Shown here piece after piece: positions 35,013 to 44,548 of a DNA stretch of 64,000 nucleotides (its first letter is position 1; the number at the start of each line of letters is the position of its first letter). The notes beneath the pieces are model-generated. The model was not told where the DNA came from and made no database searches. It was given only the letters and a program-made list of their open reading frames with translations. The DNA is from Reticulitermes speratus (taxonomy: Eukaryota; Arthropoda; Insecta; Blattodea; Rhinotermitidae). The translations under genes were made by a program, and so were the position numbers. Location: NCBI GenBank assembly GCA_021186555.1, contig JAJKFL010000039.1:21063733-21127732 (forward strand). The letters are read 5' to 3'.

Positions 35013-35270
35013 GACGCCCGGGATAGCGCAGTCGGTACAGCAACGCGCAACGGGCTGGACGGTCCAGGGATCGACTCCCGGTGGGGTAGATTTTCCGTGC
35101 CGTCCAGACCGGTCCCGAGGCCCACCCAGCCTCTTGTGCAATGGGTGCCAGGTCTTTCCCGGGGGTAAAGGGACCGGAGAGTGGTGTTGACCTCCATCTA
35201 GTGCCAGGTTGCGAATCGGAGGAGCTATACCGCCACCTTCCCTCTGCGCCTGCGTAGGCATGTCATTTAC
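35013..35270 (+). repeat. tRNA-derived SINE, family C, reference copy
   Basis: The head at 35016 has CGGGATAGCGCAGTCGGTA (A-box region) and GGGATCGACTCCCGG (B-box region). The body CCGTCCAGACCGGTCCCGAG, GTCTTTCCCGGGGGTAAAG, GACCTCCATCTAGTGCC and GGAGCTATACCG follows. The other family C copies were aligned to this one by eye. Confidence 0.85.
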
Positions 35271-35454
35271 AAGAGTAATTACTTGCACGAATGAGGCATG
35301 CAATAAGGTCGTACGAGACGGATCCTTGTTATTTCTTCCTCGTGGGAAACATTCACGAATACAGATGAAGTGGGTGGTATGTGCATGCGTAGAGATGTCT
35401 GAAGATGTCGCAATTTAAAGCAGAGGAACAAGTACAATAGTAGGCCTATATGAA

Positions 35455-35660
35455 GTGTAAGGAGGAAATGAGAAAGCGAAACAGTAGAAGAAGAACAAGA
35501 ATACGGTAAGATCGAAAGAGAAACAGGCAAACAAGAAGTAGGCTAAGATGAAGAAATAGAAAATGACAGGTAAATACATAGAAGAAAAAGAAGGAAAATG
35601 AGACGAAAATAAAACAGAAGAGAAGAAGTAGAAAAATAGACGCAGGAGAAGATAGAGGAC
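35455..35660. repeat. purine-rich (GA) tract of about 200 bp
   Basis: The plus strand is nearly all A and G (AGAAGAAGAACAAGAA, GAAGAAAAAGAAGGAAAATG) without a fixed period. Confidence 0.7.
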
Positions 35661-36194
35661 GGTGCTTTTATTTTTTGTTTACCCAACCTTTAATGGCACT
35701 TCTTTCTGAATTCATACACTTGCCGACAGCGACTCGGGATCCGTTGGTTGCTAGTGTTGTTAAAGAGCGACGTTCTTGATGCAAGTTCGTAACGACGGAG
35801 GGAAGTGCAGACTTCACACCGTGTCGCCATGTTGTAAAGTAGACTTGTATCTCTTGGGACAGAGGAATTACTGACATTTGGGATGAAATATCAGAGAACT
35901 GGCCCATGGCAGTCAGGCGCTGGCATTTCGAGTAAAGGGCACGTCCCGACTCATGTCTTTAGTCACTTCTCACTCCTCCCGCCCACATCGGTTCTTCGTC
36001 GGTGTGATAAAAGTGCTAGCTGCAACCAACTGGTCTAGAACCAAAATATTATTTGTCACCTCACTTCATTCATGGTTGCAATGACAGGTTGATGTAGCGG
36101 TACAGCTCTTGACTTGTATCTGATGTGAGCCAGCAGTCACCGTCCATCCTAACCTTGATGTCGGGCTTCCGCCGAGATGTTGATGAGATCTGCG
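35661..36194. other. unassigned stretch
   Basis: A minus frame at 35668-35907 has no recognised domain and no splice support. Confidence 0.3.
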
Positions 36195-36290
36195 CTCTTC
36201 TGGGATATTACGCTGCGTCATGTGGTAATTGTTTACTGACGTTTCGGGACAAAGTATCGGTCCCATCTTCACGGGTCAAGAGTCCGACTC
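36195..36290. mobile_element. family E fragment
   Basis: CTCTTCTGGGATATTACGCTG starts the left arm; the right half is replaced by a SINE C scrap (CCTCTGGGGCCCACCGAGCC). Confidence 0.6.
36238..36277 (-). ncRNA. hammerhead-like motif, copy with C3 change
   Basis: Minus strand: GUGAAGA (C3 changed to G), U, stem II GGGAC with GUCCC, then GAAACGUC. Stem II differs from other copies at both strands yet stays perfectly paired. Stem I is lost because AGUA follows the cleavage site. Confidence 0.5.
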
Positions 36291-36519
36291 AGATTGCCTC
36301 TGGGGCCCACCGAGCCTTCTATTCAATGGTTACTGGGGCTCTTTCCTGTGGGATAAGGCGGCTGGGGCATATAAATGAGAATTATACAGAAGACGCTTTT
36401 GCTGACTTTTGAAAACTGACAATACGCAATGTTCGTTGTGGGGTTCTTTCAACATGGGTGACCTATTTGCCTCGCAGAAAAAATACAAATTTTTAGATTT
36501 GATTTTCTCCCAGGCAGTG

Positions 36520-36690
36520 AATATGTACCGGGTCTTTCCCGGGGGTAAAGCGACCGGGGCGTAGCGTTGAACACCCACACCCATATAGCACCGAGGTTAA
36601 AGAAAGAATAGAGCTATACCTCTACTCCCCCTCTGGGCCTTCATGGCCTGTTCTAGGGTGACCTTTACCTTTACCTTTACCAGTGAATAT
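36520..36690 (+). repeat. SINE family C, 3' fragment with (CTTTAC)n tail
   Basis: GGTCTTTCCCGGGGGTAAAG, then GAGCTATACCTCTACTCCCC, and an ACCTTT hexamer run at 36660-36680, which defines the family C tail. Confidence 0.8.
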
Positions 36691-38020
36691 GAAGAGTACT
36701 GTCGTACGAGATGTGACAGTGTACGGTCTGTAGTTTAGAATACGGAGAGGTGTCTTGTTCTTACCAAGTAGTGGAACTACGTGGACTTCTGTTGAAATAA
36801 ACCGGTCATGCAACTGATACACGCTTCAGAGGCTGTAAACATGTTCGCAGAAGGTGTTTCACGCTTCCTGTCAAATGAGAATGAATTTTTTTGTTCTTCG
36901 TACTTAGGAAGTGGTCATGCTTGAGGGAGGATCGGGGTTATAATTTCGGGAGTGACTCTGATTATTCCTATTGGTAGTTTTATGATTTTACTCAGCCCCT
37001 CCAGGCGGGTGCCACGACAGTGCCTAGAACAGGCACTATCACTTCCTATTCCTTTCATCCAGCTGACCTTCAGTAGCCCCTTCTCATATTCGATGCGAAG
37101 TACAGACCACATTCGATGCAGCATTATGAAATTAACCAATGATTAATCTACTCTTCCTTCCTTTTCTCCCGCCACTCACTCAGCTTTCCTGTGTCTTTCC
37201 GTCTGTACTTTTCTTCTCTGTTTCTTGCTGTATCGCATCTTTCTATGTGTCTTGCTTTTTTTGTGTGCTTTGTGTTTCTCTTTCTCCCGCTTGAGCAGAC
37301 TGAAAATCAATTCTCAAGTCATTTCATTTCCCTGTTTCAGCTTTGTAAGTAGAGTGTTACGCTCATAGCGGAATGACACGGGAAATTAACTGTGAATAGT
37401 GTGTATATGACGGCTTTAATAGATGGGGTCGTGGCCTATTTCAAGCTTTTATTGTTACATTCCCCTGCAGCTATCGAAAAAAATACGAAAATCGCAGGTA
37501 GACTAGCCGGTGACCCGACAGAGATTAGAACCAGTTTCTGTGAGGCATATTAAGGCTAAACCCGCTTGCTCATGCAGTTTATCGTGAATCGCGAGATGAA
37601 GTGTTCACGTCTCTTGCTGAAGCTTAGCTCTTGTCGTGGCCGCCGCTTGCGTCAGTCACCGTTCCTGTTTATTTTTGTTGAATGCCCCGACTTTTGGACA
37701 GCCCTAAAGTTAAGAGATCCTGGTGTGAGATTTACGACATGAACACATCCGGTCAGCACTTCCCTCTATGCAATGCAGAATGTTACGCCAAATTATCCTC
37801 ACATCGCCACCGAAATGGCCTCCGGATATGGAGGGTAGCTGCGAATACATTGAATAAGCAGTCGCGGACAGCCGACAAGAGGTGGTCCTCCAGCTTGGGG
37901 TTGGGCGAGGTGCTAACAACTCCTCATCGTAAAAAATTACAATGTTACGAAACATATCACAAAGCCTCGGACCTGGACTGATTCTTTGGTACAACTTAAG
38001 CAACGGAAAAGGGATATATG
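36691..38020. other. mostly unassigned; pyrimidine-rich tract and dispersed repeat
   Basis: A pyrimidine-rich tract lies at 37150-37310. 37790-37930 is a better-kept copy of the repeat at 34465-34540. No exon is supported. Confidence 0.35.
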
Positions 38021-38155
38021 GCTCAGGATAGCGACAGGTGGCGGGCTCTTGTGAATGCGGTAATGAACCTTCGGGTTCCATAAAATGCGGGGAATTTCTT
38101 GACTAGATGAGAACCTGCTAGCTTCTCAAGAAGGACTCTCCATGGAGTTAGTTAC
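38021..38155 (+). pseudogene. non-LTR retrotransposon 3' end, copy 1
   Basis: 20 codons ([20 protein letters not shown]) end in TAA at 38081-38083, followed by a 3' UTR with AATGCGGGGAATTTCTTGAC and AGCTTCTCAAGAAGGACTC. The 5' part is truncated. The same UTR follows copy 2. Confidence 0.8.
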
Positions 38156-38239
38156 GATCACGTTCGTAACAAACAGTCCTTATCAGTGTTGGCAACCTTG
38201 TTGTCTGTATGGATACCCAACACTGTTGAGTCTTAAGCT

Positions 38240-38265
38240 TATATATATATATATATATATATATG
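38240..38265. repeat. (TA)n microsatellite
   Basis: About a dozen TA units between the two retrotransposon tails. Confidence 0.95.
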
Positions 38266-38356
38266 TATAGAACATAAGTATTTTATCAGTAAATAATGAA
38301 ATTAATATAATAAGCCCCTTATTATATTAGCAAAAGATAAGAAACCACTTGAAAGA

Positions 38357-38579
38357 CCTAGGCGTAGACGGGAGGATAATATTAAAATGGATCTTCAGGA
38401 AATGGGATGGGGAGGCATGGACTGGATTGCTCTGGCTGAGGATAGGGACAGGTGGCGGGCGCTTGTGAATGCGGTAATGAACCTTCGGGTTCCATAAAAT
38501 GTGGGGAATTTCTTGACTAGCTGACGACCTGCTAGCTTCTCAAGCAGGACTCTGCTCCATGGATTTAGTTAGTTATGGA
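38357..38579 (+). pseudogene. non-LTR retrotransposon 3' end, copy 2 (best preserved)
   Basis: 46 uninterrupted codons (38357-38494) run from [13 protein letters not shown] through [18 protein letters not shown] to MNLRVP, with TAA at 38495-38497 and about 80 bp of 3' UTR. This is the C-terminus of a reverse-transcriptase polyprotein, beyond the catalytic core, kept because such elements are usually 5'-truncated on insertion. It shares its UTR with copy 1 (38021), with a plus-strand UTR scrap at 43110-43155, and with minus-strand fragments at 40830 and 46530. Short frames on the opposite strand of these tails ([11 protein letters not shown] and similar) are shadows and should not be called genes. 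It cannot encode active enzyme. Confidence 0.85.
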
Positions 38580-39832
38580 GTTCCCCACCGAGATGCTGAA
38601 CACATTGCTTTCGTTATATTGCTACATATATACGTAAAGTTGGAACATTTTCCCTGCATATCAAAAGTTTCTTCGACTTGTGAATCAGAAACCCTGATAA
38701 AGGCAAAGCGGTAGCGATACAAGTCTGAAAATGCCAGATTTTACTTAAACTCTTTAACTGGTATAAGAAAGCCGTAAAGAACCATACGCGAGCAGTAATG
38801 CAGTTCAGTTTCTGTCTGTACATAATATCCTGTGTAACTTTTAATACGCAAAACGTTTCACACGTAGCGCTCTCTTCGTTACAAAGTTTACCTTCCTGCC
38901 ACGCATAATTAGCGATTACTATCCAATAGCAAGGGGGTTTTCAAACTGCGAATCTGCGAACATACCGGCCTACACTAGTTCCACTCTTACGAGGTGTCAT
39001 GTAATGAAACTCTGTAGGTACAGAAATCGCTTTGCCGCTGTGTAGTTATTTTACATGATGTTTTACTTATCCAAAAGTTTCGTGTATTTTGAAGATCTAC
39101 ACAGAATATTAGGCTTCTACTTTAAATAGCAGAACTGTCTTCCATACAGAGGAATTTCGTAAATTTTTAAAGTCGTTTCTGTAGGGACGATAATTCACAT
39201 GCTTAAATTATGTACTGTCAAGTGACCAGATGATCATGTGAGTGGTTCTGGAAGGAAGGTGTGGCATATTTGAAGGCAGCATATGCTAAACACGTGAGGT
39301 AAAGCTGTACGCGCATTTACCCAATTTTAAGGTGGTTTGTCATCTTCACCCTCCTGCTACTTTTTCTTGGAATAAATAGTCCTCGGTACAATTTGCGCAG
39401 GCTGGATGGTCCTCGCAGTCATTATAGACGCGGTGGTGCTTCTACCGGGAATCTACATTAGTTGATTTATGGTACGCTGTCCGCAGTCATACTGTGTAGT
39501 GTTCACTTTAGAGAATGCATACTTCAGAAAAATTACGTAGCTCTGACCGAAGTTGTCCTTCAAAGAGAGAGTTGGGTGTGGGTTGTTGGGGCTGTTCAGG
39601 AAGGCAGGGTGCAATAGCAGAACTTCTCAGAGACCCTTATGCCTTATGTAGAGGTCTGCTGCAGGGAACTATTTAAAGATATTGTGAAACTCAAAAATGA
39701 TATATGTGTTCCAGTGGCAAGCTGCAAGGAAGGTTGAGCAGAATTATGGATACGGTAATAAATGAATGCAGAATATTTAAAGTGTAAAAGTCTAAATGTA
39801 GCATAACAAAATTTCTGCAAGTACAATTTAGG
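38580..39832. other. unassigned stretch
   Basis: A weak family C resemblance (GGCTGGATGGTCCTCGCAGTC) occurs near 39400. No gene is supported. Confidence 0.3.
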
Positions 39833-39953
39833 ACTCCTTCTGGGATGACATCGCGTCGCTTGTTAATCGATTCCTGACGTTTCGAAGGAACGTAATGCTT
39901 TCGAAACGTCAGGAACCGATTACGCAGTGACGTGGTGTCATATTCCTGAAGGA
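39833..39953. mobile_element. near-perfect small foldback (family E)
   Basis: The left arm (39833-39886) and right arm (39900-39953) are inverted copies of about 54 bp with a 13-bp spacer. CCTGACGTTTCGAA meets its complement TTCGAAACGTCAGG. The hammerhead halves GAAACGUC sit at the arm tips, while the CUGANGA halves are missing from the centre, so this is a collapsed derivative. Confidence 0.8.
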
Positions 39954-40134
39954 CAGAGCCTTCAACAGCACCATCAAGAAAGCCTCAAGACTCGCAAGTA
40001 CACGAGGAATGTTGTGCTGTCAAAGAGGTGTTTCATTTTCTTGTCGTTATATACATGGGCGTCAGAAAGCCGACCCTTTGCTGACCATGACGGCATATGC
40101 GCGAGTGAACTTACAGCTCCCTGATTTCTGACTC

Positions 40135-40330
40135 GATACTAGATGGGCGTGAGTGATTAGCTTCACGCCCGAGGAAAGTGCTCCCGGTACCGACCGAATA
40201 TGACGGTATTTGGACCCCAGAGCCGGTCTGGACTCTTTGGAGAAGGAAAAAATCTATTGTGTCTGCCGGGATTCGGATCACAATTCCTCGGTCGTCCAGC
40301 CTGTATCTGTTCACTATACTGACAACGCTG
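40135..40330 (-). repeat. SINE family C
   Basis: Minus-strand copy with CAGAGCCGGTCTGGACTC and head GGGATTCGGATCACAATTCC near 40269, followed by CGGTCGTCCAGCC. Confidence 0.7.
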
Positions 40331-40411
40331 TTCCAGCTCGTGCAGCCATGTTAAGGTGCGCAAAATTTTTATTGCGAGAAACGCTAACGTAATTTGCACT
40401 TCCACAGAAAG

Positions 40412-40610
40412 TTTTTTTTATGGCTCGACAGCCCCTAGGGGGCCTAGGCCGCCTCATTTTCGAGGCTTCACGATCACACTTCAGACACACCACACTTGGT
40501 AGGATTCATCTGGACGAGGGACCAGCTCGTCGCAGGGATTCGAACCCACAATCCCAGTAAGCGAGCGGCCGCAGACCCAAGCCTTAGACCGCGTGGCCAC
40601 TGGGATCGGC
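40412..40610 (-). repeat. SINE family B with internal deletion
   Basis: Minus-strand copy. The 3' body (GGGGGCCTAGGCCGCCTC) reads to CAGCTCGTCGCAGGG and then jumps directly to the head GGATTCGAACCCACAATCCC. The CATGGATGTCTGTCTC stretch is lost; it is present in the copies at 18955 and 47769. Confidence 0.85.
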
Positions 40611-40829
40611 ATAGAAAGGGGTGAGCTGACATTATCATTCAGGAAGTATGCCGCCAGTAATGCTGATCGCGATGGAATGATCGTAACAACTAAACAGTTA
40701 AAAACCTGAACAGCTGTTTGGATGAACGTTTCAATTACTAAGGTGAGCACGTGATTTGCGAATGCAAATTATGTGAACAGAATTACTCGGCTTAGAGGTA
40801 AATTATAGTTACTGAATGGAACAAGACGT

Positions 40830-40980
40830 CCTTAAACCTTTGTTAGGTCGTCCAAACATTGTCCGACTTGTATGGAATCGTGAAGTTCAATACCGTGTTT
40901 ACAAAGACACATCACTGGATGCTATCATGAACCAGAGGAATATATTTTACGCTTTCACACCCTATTTCTGCATTATGTCT
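40830..40980 (-). pseudogene. non-LTR retrotransposon 3' end fragment
   Basis: In reverse complement this aligns with the [24 protein letters not shown] coding region at 38357-38497, with many substitutions. The plus-strand frame here (40816-41001) is therefore a shadow, not a gene. Confidence 0.55.
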
Positions 40981-41639
40981 CATTATCATTATTATAGGTG
41001 ATCACTTGATGCTTTTAGACTGAAATTTTGTACCAATTTCCCAATTTTCCCATATGTTCCTATGCCCCCCCCCCCTCCCAAGCTCATTCTTCTTGATTGA
41101 ATCACCCTAACAATGGTAGGCGAAGAGAAAAAATTGAATTTTAGGAAGGTCTCGCATTGATGACAATCCATGCATGTAGTTTGACTTTTATTACACAGTG
41201 AGAGATATGAAACTGTTAGGCGCTAACGAATTGCTGCAAGTTGCAAGAAAAAAAAAAGAAAAGAAATGGTGATTAACTTCCATTAGTATGCATACAATAC
41301 TCTAGGTCTTGGTGTGTGGCCAAGGGTGCGCTAATAACATGCAATCATGTTCATAAAAATGCGATTTTTACGTGCTAGGCCCATGTTCCACTGTTGCTTT
41401 CCCATTCATTCTACCGCGTTGGAGAGCCCTGTCCTTCTGCCTGTGTCCTCCCAGTCTCGAGGGTCATACAGCAGGTCAAAACTAAGATGCTGAACCTTTC
41501 TCATCGACATTGTCTTCCCAAAACTTGCTTTTTAGCTCTTCTAGGATGTATCAAGGAGAGTTTGAAAACGGTATTTATTGAGCGTTGTGTACAGGAAGTC
41601 GATAAAATGAGAGCTTCCATATTCTCGCGGCGGTGTTGC
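40981..41639. other. unassigned stretch
   Basis: A C-run lies at 41066-41084. A plus frame at 41394-41642 has no recognised domain. Confidence 0.3.
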
Positions 41640-41725
41640 TAAAGTCCTGTGGGATTTTACGCTGTGGTAAATAGTTGCTGTACCGACGTTTCGAAGGATC
41701 GTACTGCCTCCATATTCAGGGTATA
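41640..41725. mobile_element. family E fragment
   Basis: GTCCTGTGGGATTTTACGCTG begins the left arm, which ends at the hammerhead-like motif; no right half is present. Confidence 0.6.
41681..41723 (-). ncRNA. hammerhead-like motif with paired stems I and II
   Basis: Minus strand: stem I UACC pairs with GGUA. The core CUGAAUA has G8 changed to U, then U. Stem II GGAGG pairs with CCUUC (one wobble) across a 9-nt loop, then GAAACGUC with palindromic ACGU. Predicted cleavage is 3' of GUC, between plus-strand 41685 and 41684. Confidence 0.6.
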
Positions 41726-41821
41726 GTTCAAGAAGAACAAACTTAATTACGGATATAAAAATCTCATTCAGACAGATGTACACTGTTTCGTGTTATTCAA
41801 CACAACTTTTTATTAAAGACT

Positions 41822-41864
41822 GCCCAACATGTTTCGAACCTATTTAAGTTTCATCTTCAGGGGC
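41822..41864 (-). ncRNA. hammerhead-like motif, left arm
   Basis: Minus strand: stem I GCCC with GGGC, intact core CUGAAGA, U, stem II GAAAC with GGUUC (one mismatch), GAAA, palindromic stem III ACAUGU, U at position 17. Confidence 0.62.
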
Positions 41865-42166
41865 TTACATGTTGAAATTACATCAGCTGTACATCTGGTA
41901 TTAACGTTACATAAATTATTACGATGCCGTTAGATGTGTATGGGTTTTGATTTCTGAAAACAATATTAAAACATATTTAAGTTAAAATATTTAAGATAAA
42001 ATTACGTTACAATTAAAATTCTGTTTGGTAGAACTGTTGTTGATCGTAAATACCTGTATCAGTTATTTTGTGTTCACTATAGATTTGCTGGTAGCCTACT
42101 GACTGTACAAAGATCGAGTGGGAGTTTATATAGGTCAAAGTCACGTGAAGTAATTTCAACAAGTAA

Positions 42167-42209
42167 GCCCCTGAAGATGAACCTTATATAGGTTCGAAAC
42201 ATGTTGGGC
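42167..42209 (+). ncRNA. hammerhead-like motif, right arm, fully paired
   Basis: Stem I GCCC (42167-42170) pairs with GGGC (42206-42209). Core CUGAAGA is at 42171-42177, then U. Stem II GAACC with GGUUC encloses a 7-nt loop, then GAAA at 42196-42199. Palindromic ACAUGU gives a stem III that would need a dimer, and U at 42205 is position 17. This is the best copy for an activity test. Confidence 0.68.
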
Positions 42210-42272
42210 AGTCTTTAATAAAATGTTGTGTTGAATAACATGAAACAGTGTACATTTGTCTGAATAGGATTT

Positions 42273-43539
42273 GCATAATCAAAAATGTACGGTACAAGTA
42301 GCGTAAAGTTTAATTACGGATGTCGACATCTTCCTCATGCCCATATGTTTCGTATTAGAAACTGCTAGAATGATTTCTCTGTAATTTCGTGTTGGGAGTT
42401 TAAACCAAAATGTGCTTGGCCACCTTTGTCTTAGTTCGTATCTGTCCGATGTAGACACTGCTTTGCATTAAGCCCAAATCAGCATTTTATACTGCAGTTG
42501 GAGACAGCAGATTTCTTAGAAACAAGCTACAACAATACACGTTGTCATAACGCAGAAGGCTAGAACGAAATTTTCACGGCATGAAAACCGTGAAAGCTCA
42601 TAGTTCGATCGATTTTCTAAAGAAACGTATCTCATCCTTTAAAGGAAGGTTTAGTACATGACATTAAAATAAATCCTCGTTATCATCTACAACATGGGTG
42701 TCCAGCTTGTTATGGCAAAGGGCCACTCCCGTTATTGTGGGCTGTTCGCGAGCCCTCACGTGAAAAAATAACAATAAGTGGTATACCTAGCTGCCTAAAT
42801 AGTATTTACATAATTTACAAATGTGGCCGCTTGTCGCAAAACACAACCTGGCGGTCCGCGATTTGGAGACCCATGATCTGAAACATTTCTTTCAAACTTT
42901 TCTCGCCCAACGAGACAACGTGGGTACGGTCCCTTACCTGCCGGAAAACTTGTGCAGAAAACACATAGGCCCTGTCCCCCCCCCCCCCCACGAAAGAAAT
43001 CTGTATCACTTCCTTTATCATTTTCTGTTGGTGACCATTTGTTAGGTGCTAAGTCTATGATCAGCCTAAAGTCAAATATATGCACAGCTGTATTCTCGTG
43101 AATCAACAACAGTAGCTTCTCAAGAAGGACTCGGCTCCATGAAATTAGGTAACCCCTTAAAGCCCAGTGCTTACTACCCGTACCACCTGCTGTAACACTA
43201 AGACGCTCGCGACACAACCGCACTTGAGCCCGGTGTGTCTTTTAACTGGAATAATATATATTACTGGTTATAAAAACTAACGGTCTGACCTCCTCGTACA
43301 TCACCACCTCGAAGGTCAAAGATGTTCTCGTGAGTCTACCACAGTATAATAGGCCTACTTGCTGCATCCAGGCTGGACACCACACAACGAAACAAGTAAA
43401 GCCGGGATCATTCTCACAACTACGCTACGCAGATAATCACACGCTGCTACGCAGGCAGCAGGAGGGTCGCCGTGTGGACAGATTTCGTGTAATACTCCTT
43501 ACGAATACAGAACCCCATAGCGCGTTTCATATAAAGAAG
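42273..43539. other. unassigned, with a retrotransposon UTR scrap
   Basis: 43110-43155 (AGCTTCTCAAGAAGGACTCGG, plus) is a fragment of the 3' UTR at 38100-38150. C-run at 42978-42989. The long minus frame at 42795-43223 crosses these and shows no domain. Confidence 0.4.
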
Positions 43540-43745
43540 TCCTGTTGACCGATGTGCATTTCAGTATCTGGGAGCAACCTTCGCTGTCCAGTGGCTGGCA
43601 TTCCTTGTTCTTATTCGGGAGTACCCGGTTTCATATCTCAGTGCGGAGACCGCCGGGAAATTTTTCGTACCTTTCTTCAGCCCTTGTAGGTAAATATCTG
43701 GATGGCGCCTCAGATGAGGCCACGATCTCTTCCTTCTACATTCTT
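43540..43745 (-). repeat. dispersed repeat, family G
   Basis: The minus frame reads RRKRSWPHLRRHPDIYLQG and LKKGTKN, aligning with the copy at 26640-26815. Confidence 0.55.
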
Positions 43746-44548
43746 TCCAATCTTTGTTCAAAGAGTCATTTGAAACTGTAAAATCTGAGCTATAAATCGT
43801 CGTTAAATTAACCGAAAACAAATGAATGAAGGAATAAACAAAGAAATAAATATCTTGGAATATTGAACCCCTTGCTGCATAACTAACAGTCCCTGTTTCT
43901 TAATTTCTTCCTGTGGATGGAACTCTCTACGAACTGAGTAACTTGCCAACTACCAACAAACCACCAATACATCATCCAGCTGAGTAGGGAGTTATTCGCG
44001 CGCCTTATAACTTGATCAGCAACCAGCCCATATACCATAACAGTTACATGCACAGCTAGCTATCCAAAGAACGAAAGAACCAGCCAATGTAATCTATCGG
44101 TTAACTTCCCAACTGACAATCCTACTCTGCTGCTAGCTAGCAACCCACATTTATAACTAAGTAGCTGACTAAATGAACCAGCTATAAACCAAATAACCAA
44201 CTAACCCGTCGGCCGCCAGACAGTTTAGAACTGAATATTTCATTATAAACCTTTACGGACATGATGCTAACCCAGAAGACATTAATCTTGAAACGCTGTC
44301 GACTTTAAAATTGAGGCGTATAGAATATCGTATATTATGTAACGTGTTTTTGTACAATGACACGTGTTGGAAAAAATGTAGTTTGGTCTCGGTTTCAAAA
44401 TAAGTAAGGGCTCGCTTACACGTGCTCAAACTCCGCTACCAAATGTTATTTTAACTCTTTCACGAGTTTCTGAGGTAAAACATGTTGATAAACACGCATT
44501 ATGCGTGAATTACTCGAGTGGGTCCGGTCTGTTTAAAGGGTCGTTGGA
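43746..44548. other. unassigned stretch
   Basis: A run of loosely repeated AACCAGC/AACTAAC words spans 43930-44215 without a clean period. No gene is seen. Confidence 0.3.

Larger units (their letters stand above)
41759..42272. mobile_element. foldback element with 123-bp terminal arms carrying hammerhead-like motifs
   Basis: The left arm (41759-41881) and right arm (42150-42272) are reverse complements with few mismatches. Shared words include GTACACTGTTTC, TGTTATTCAACACAAC, TTATTAAAGACTGCCCAACA and GTTGAAATTAC. The 268-bp centre has no coding frame. Downstream of each motif lies TTTAATAAA, so each arm carries a polyadenylation-like signal pointing outward. Confidence 0.9.

Noticed and set aside
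37710..38081. Minus-strand 123-codon frame beginning [11 protein letters not shown]
   Set aside because: It is antisense to the retrotransposon end MNLRVP and an adjoining repeat also seen at 34465.
41759..42272. LTR retrotransposon or solo LTR pair
   Set aside because: The terminal repeats are inverted, not direct, and lack TG...CA ends and any primer-binding site.
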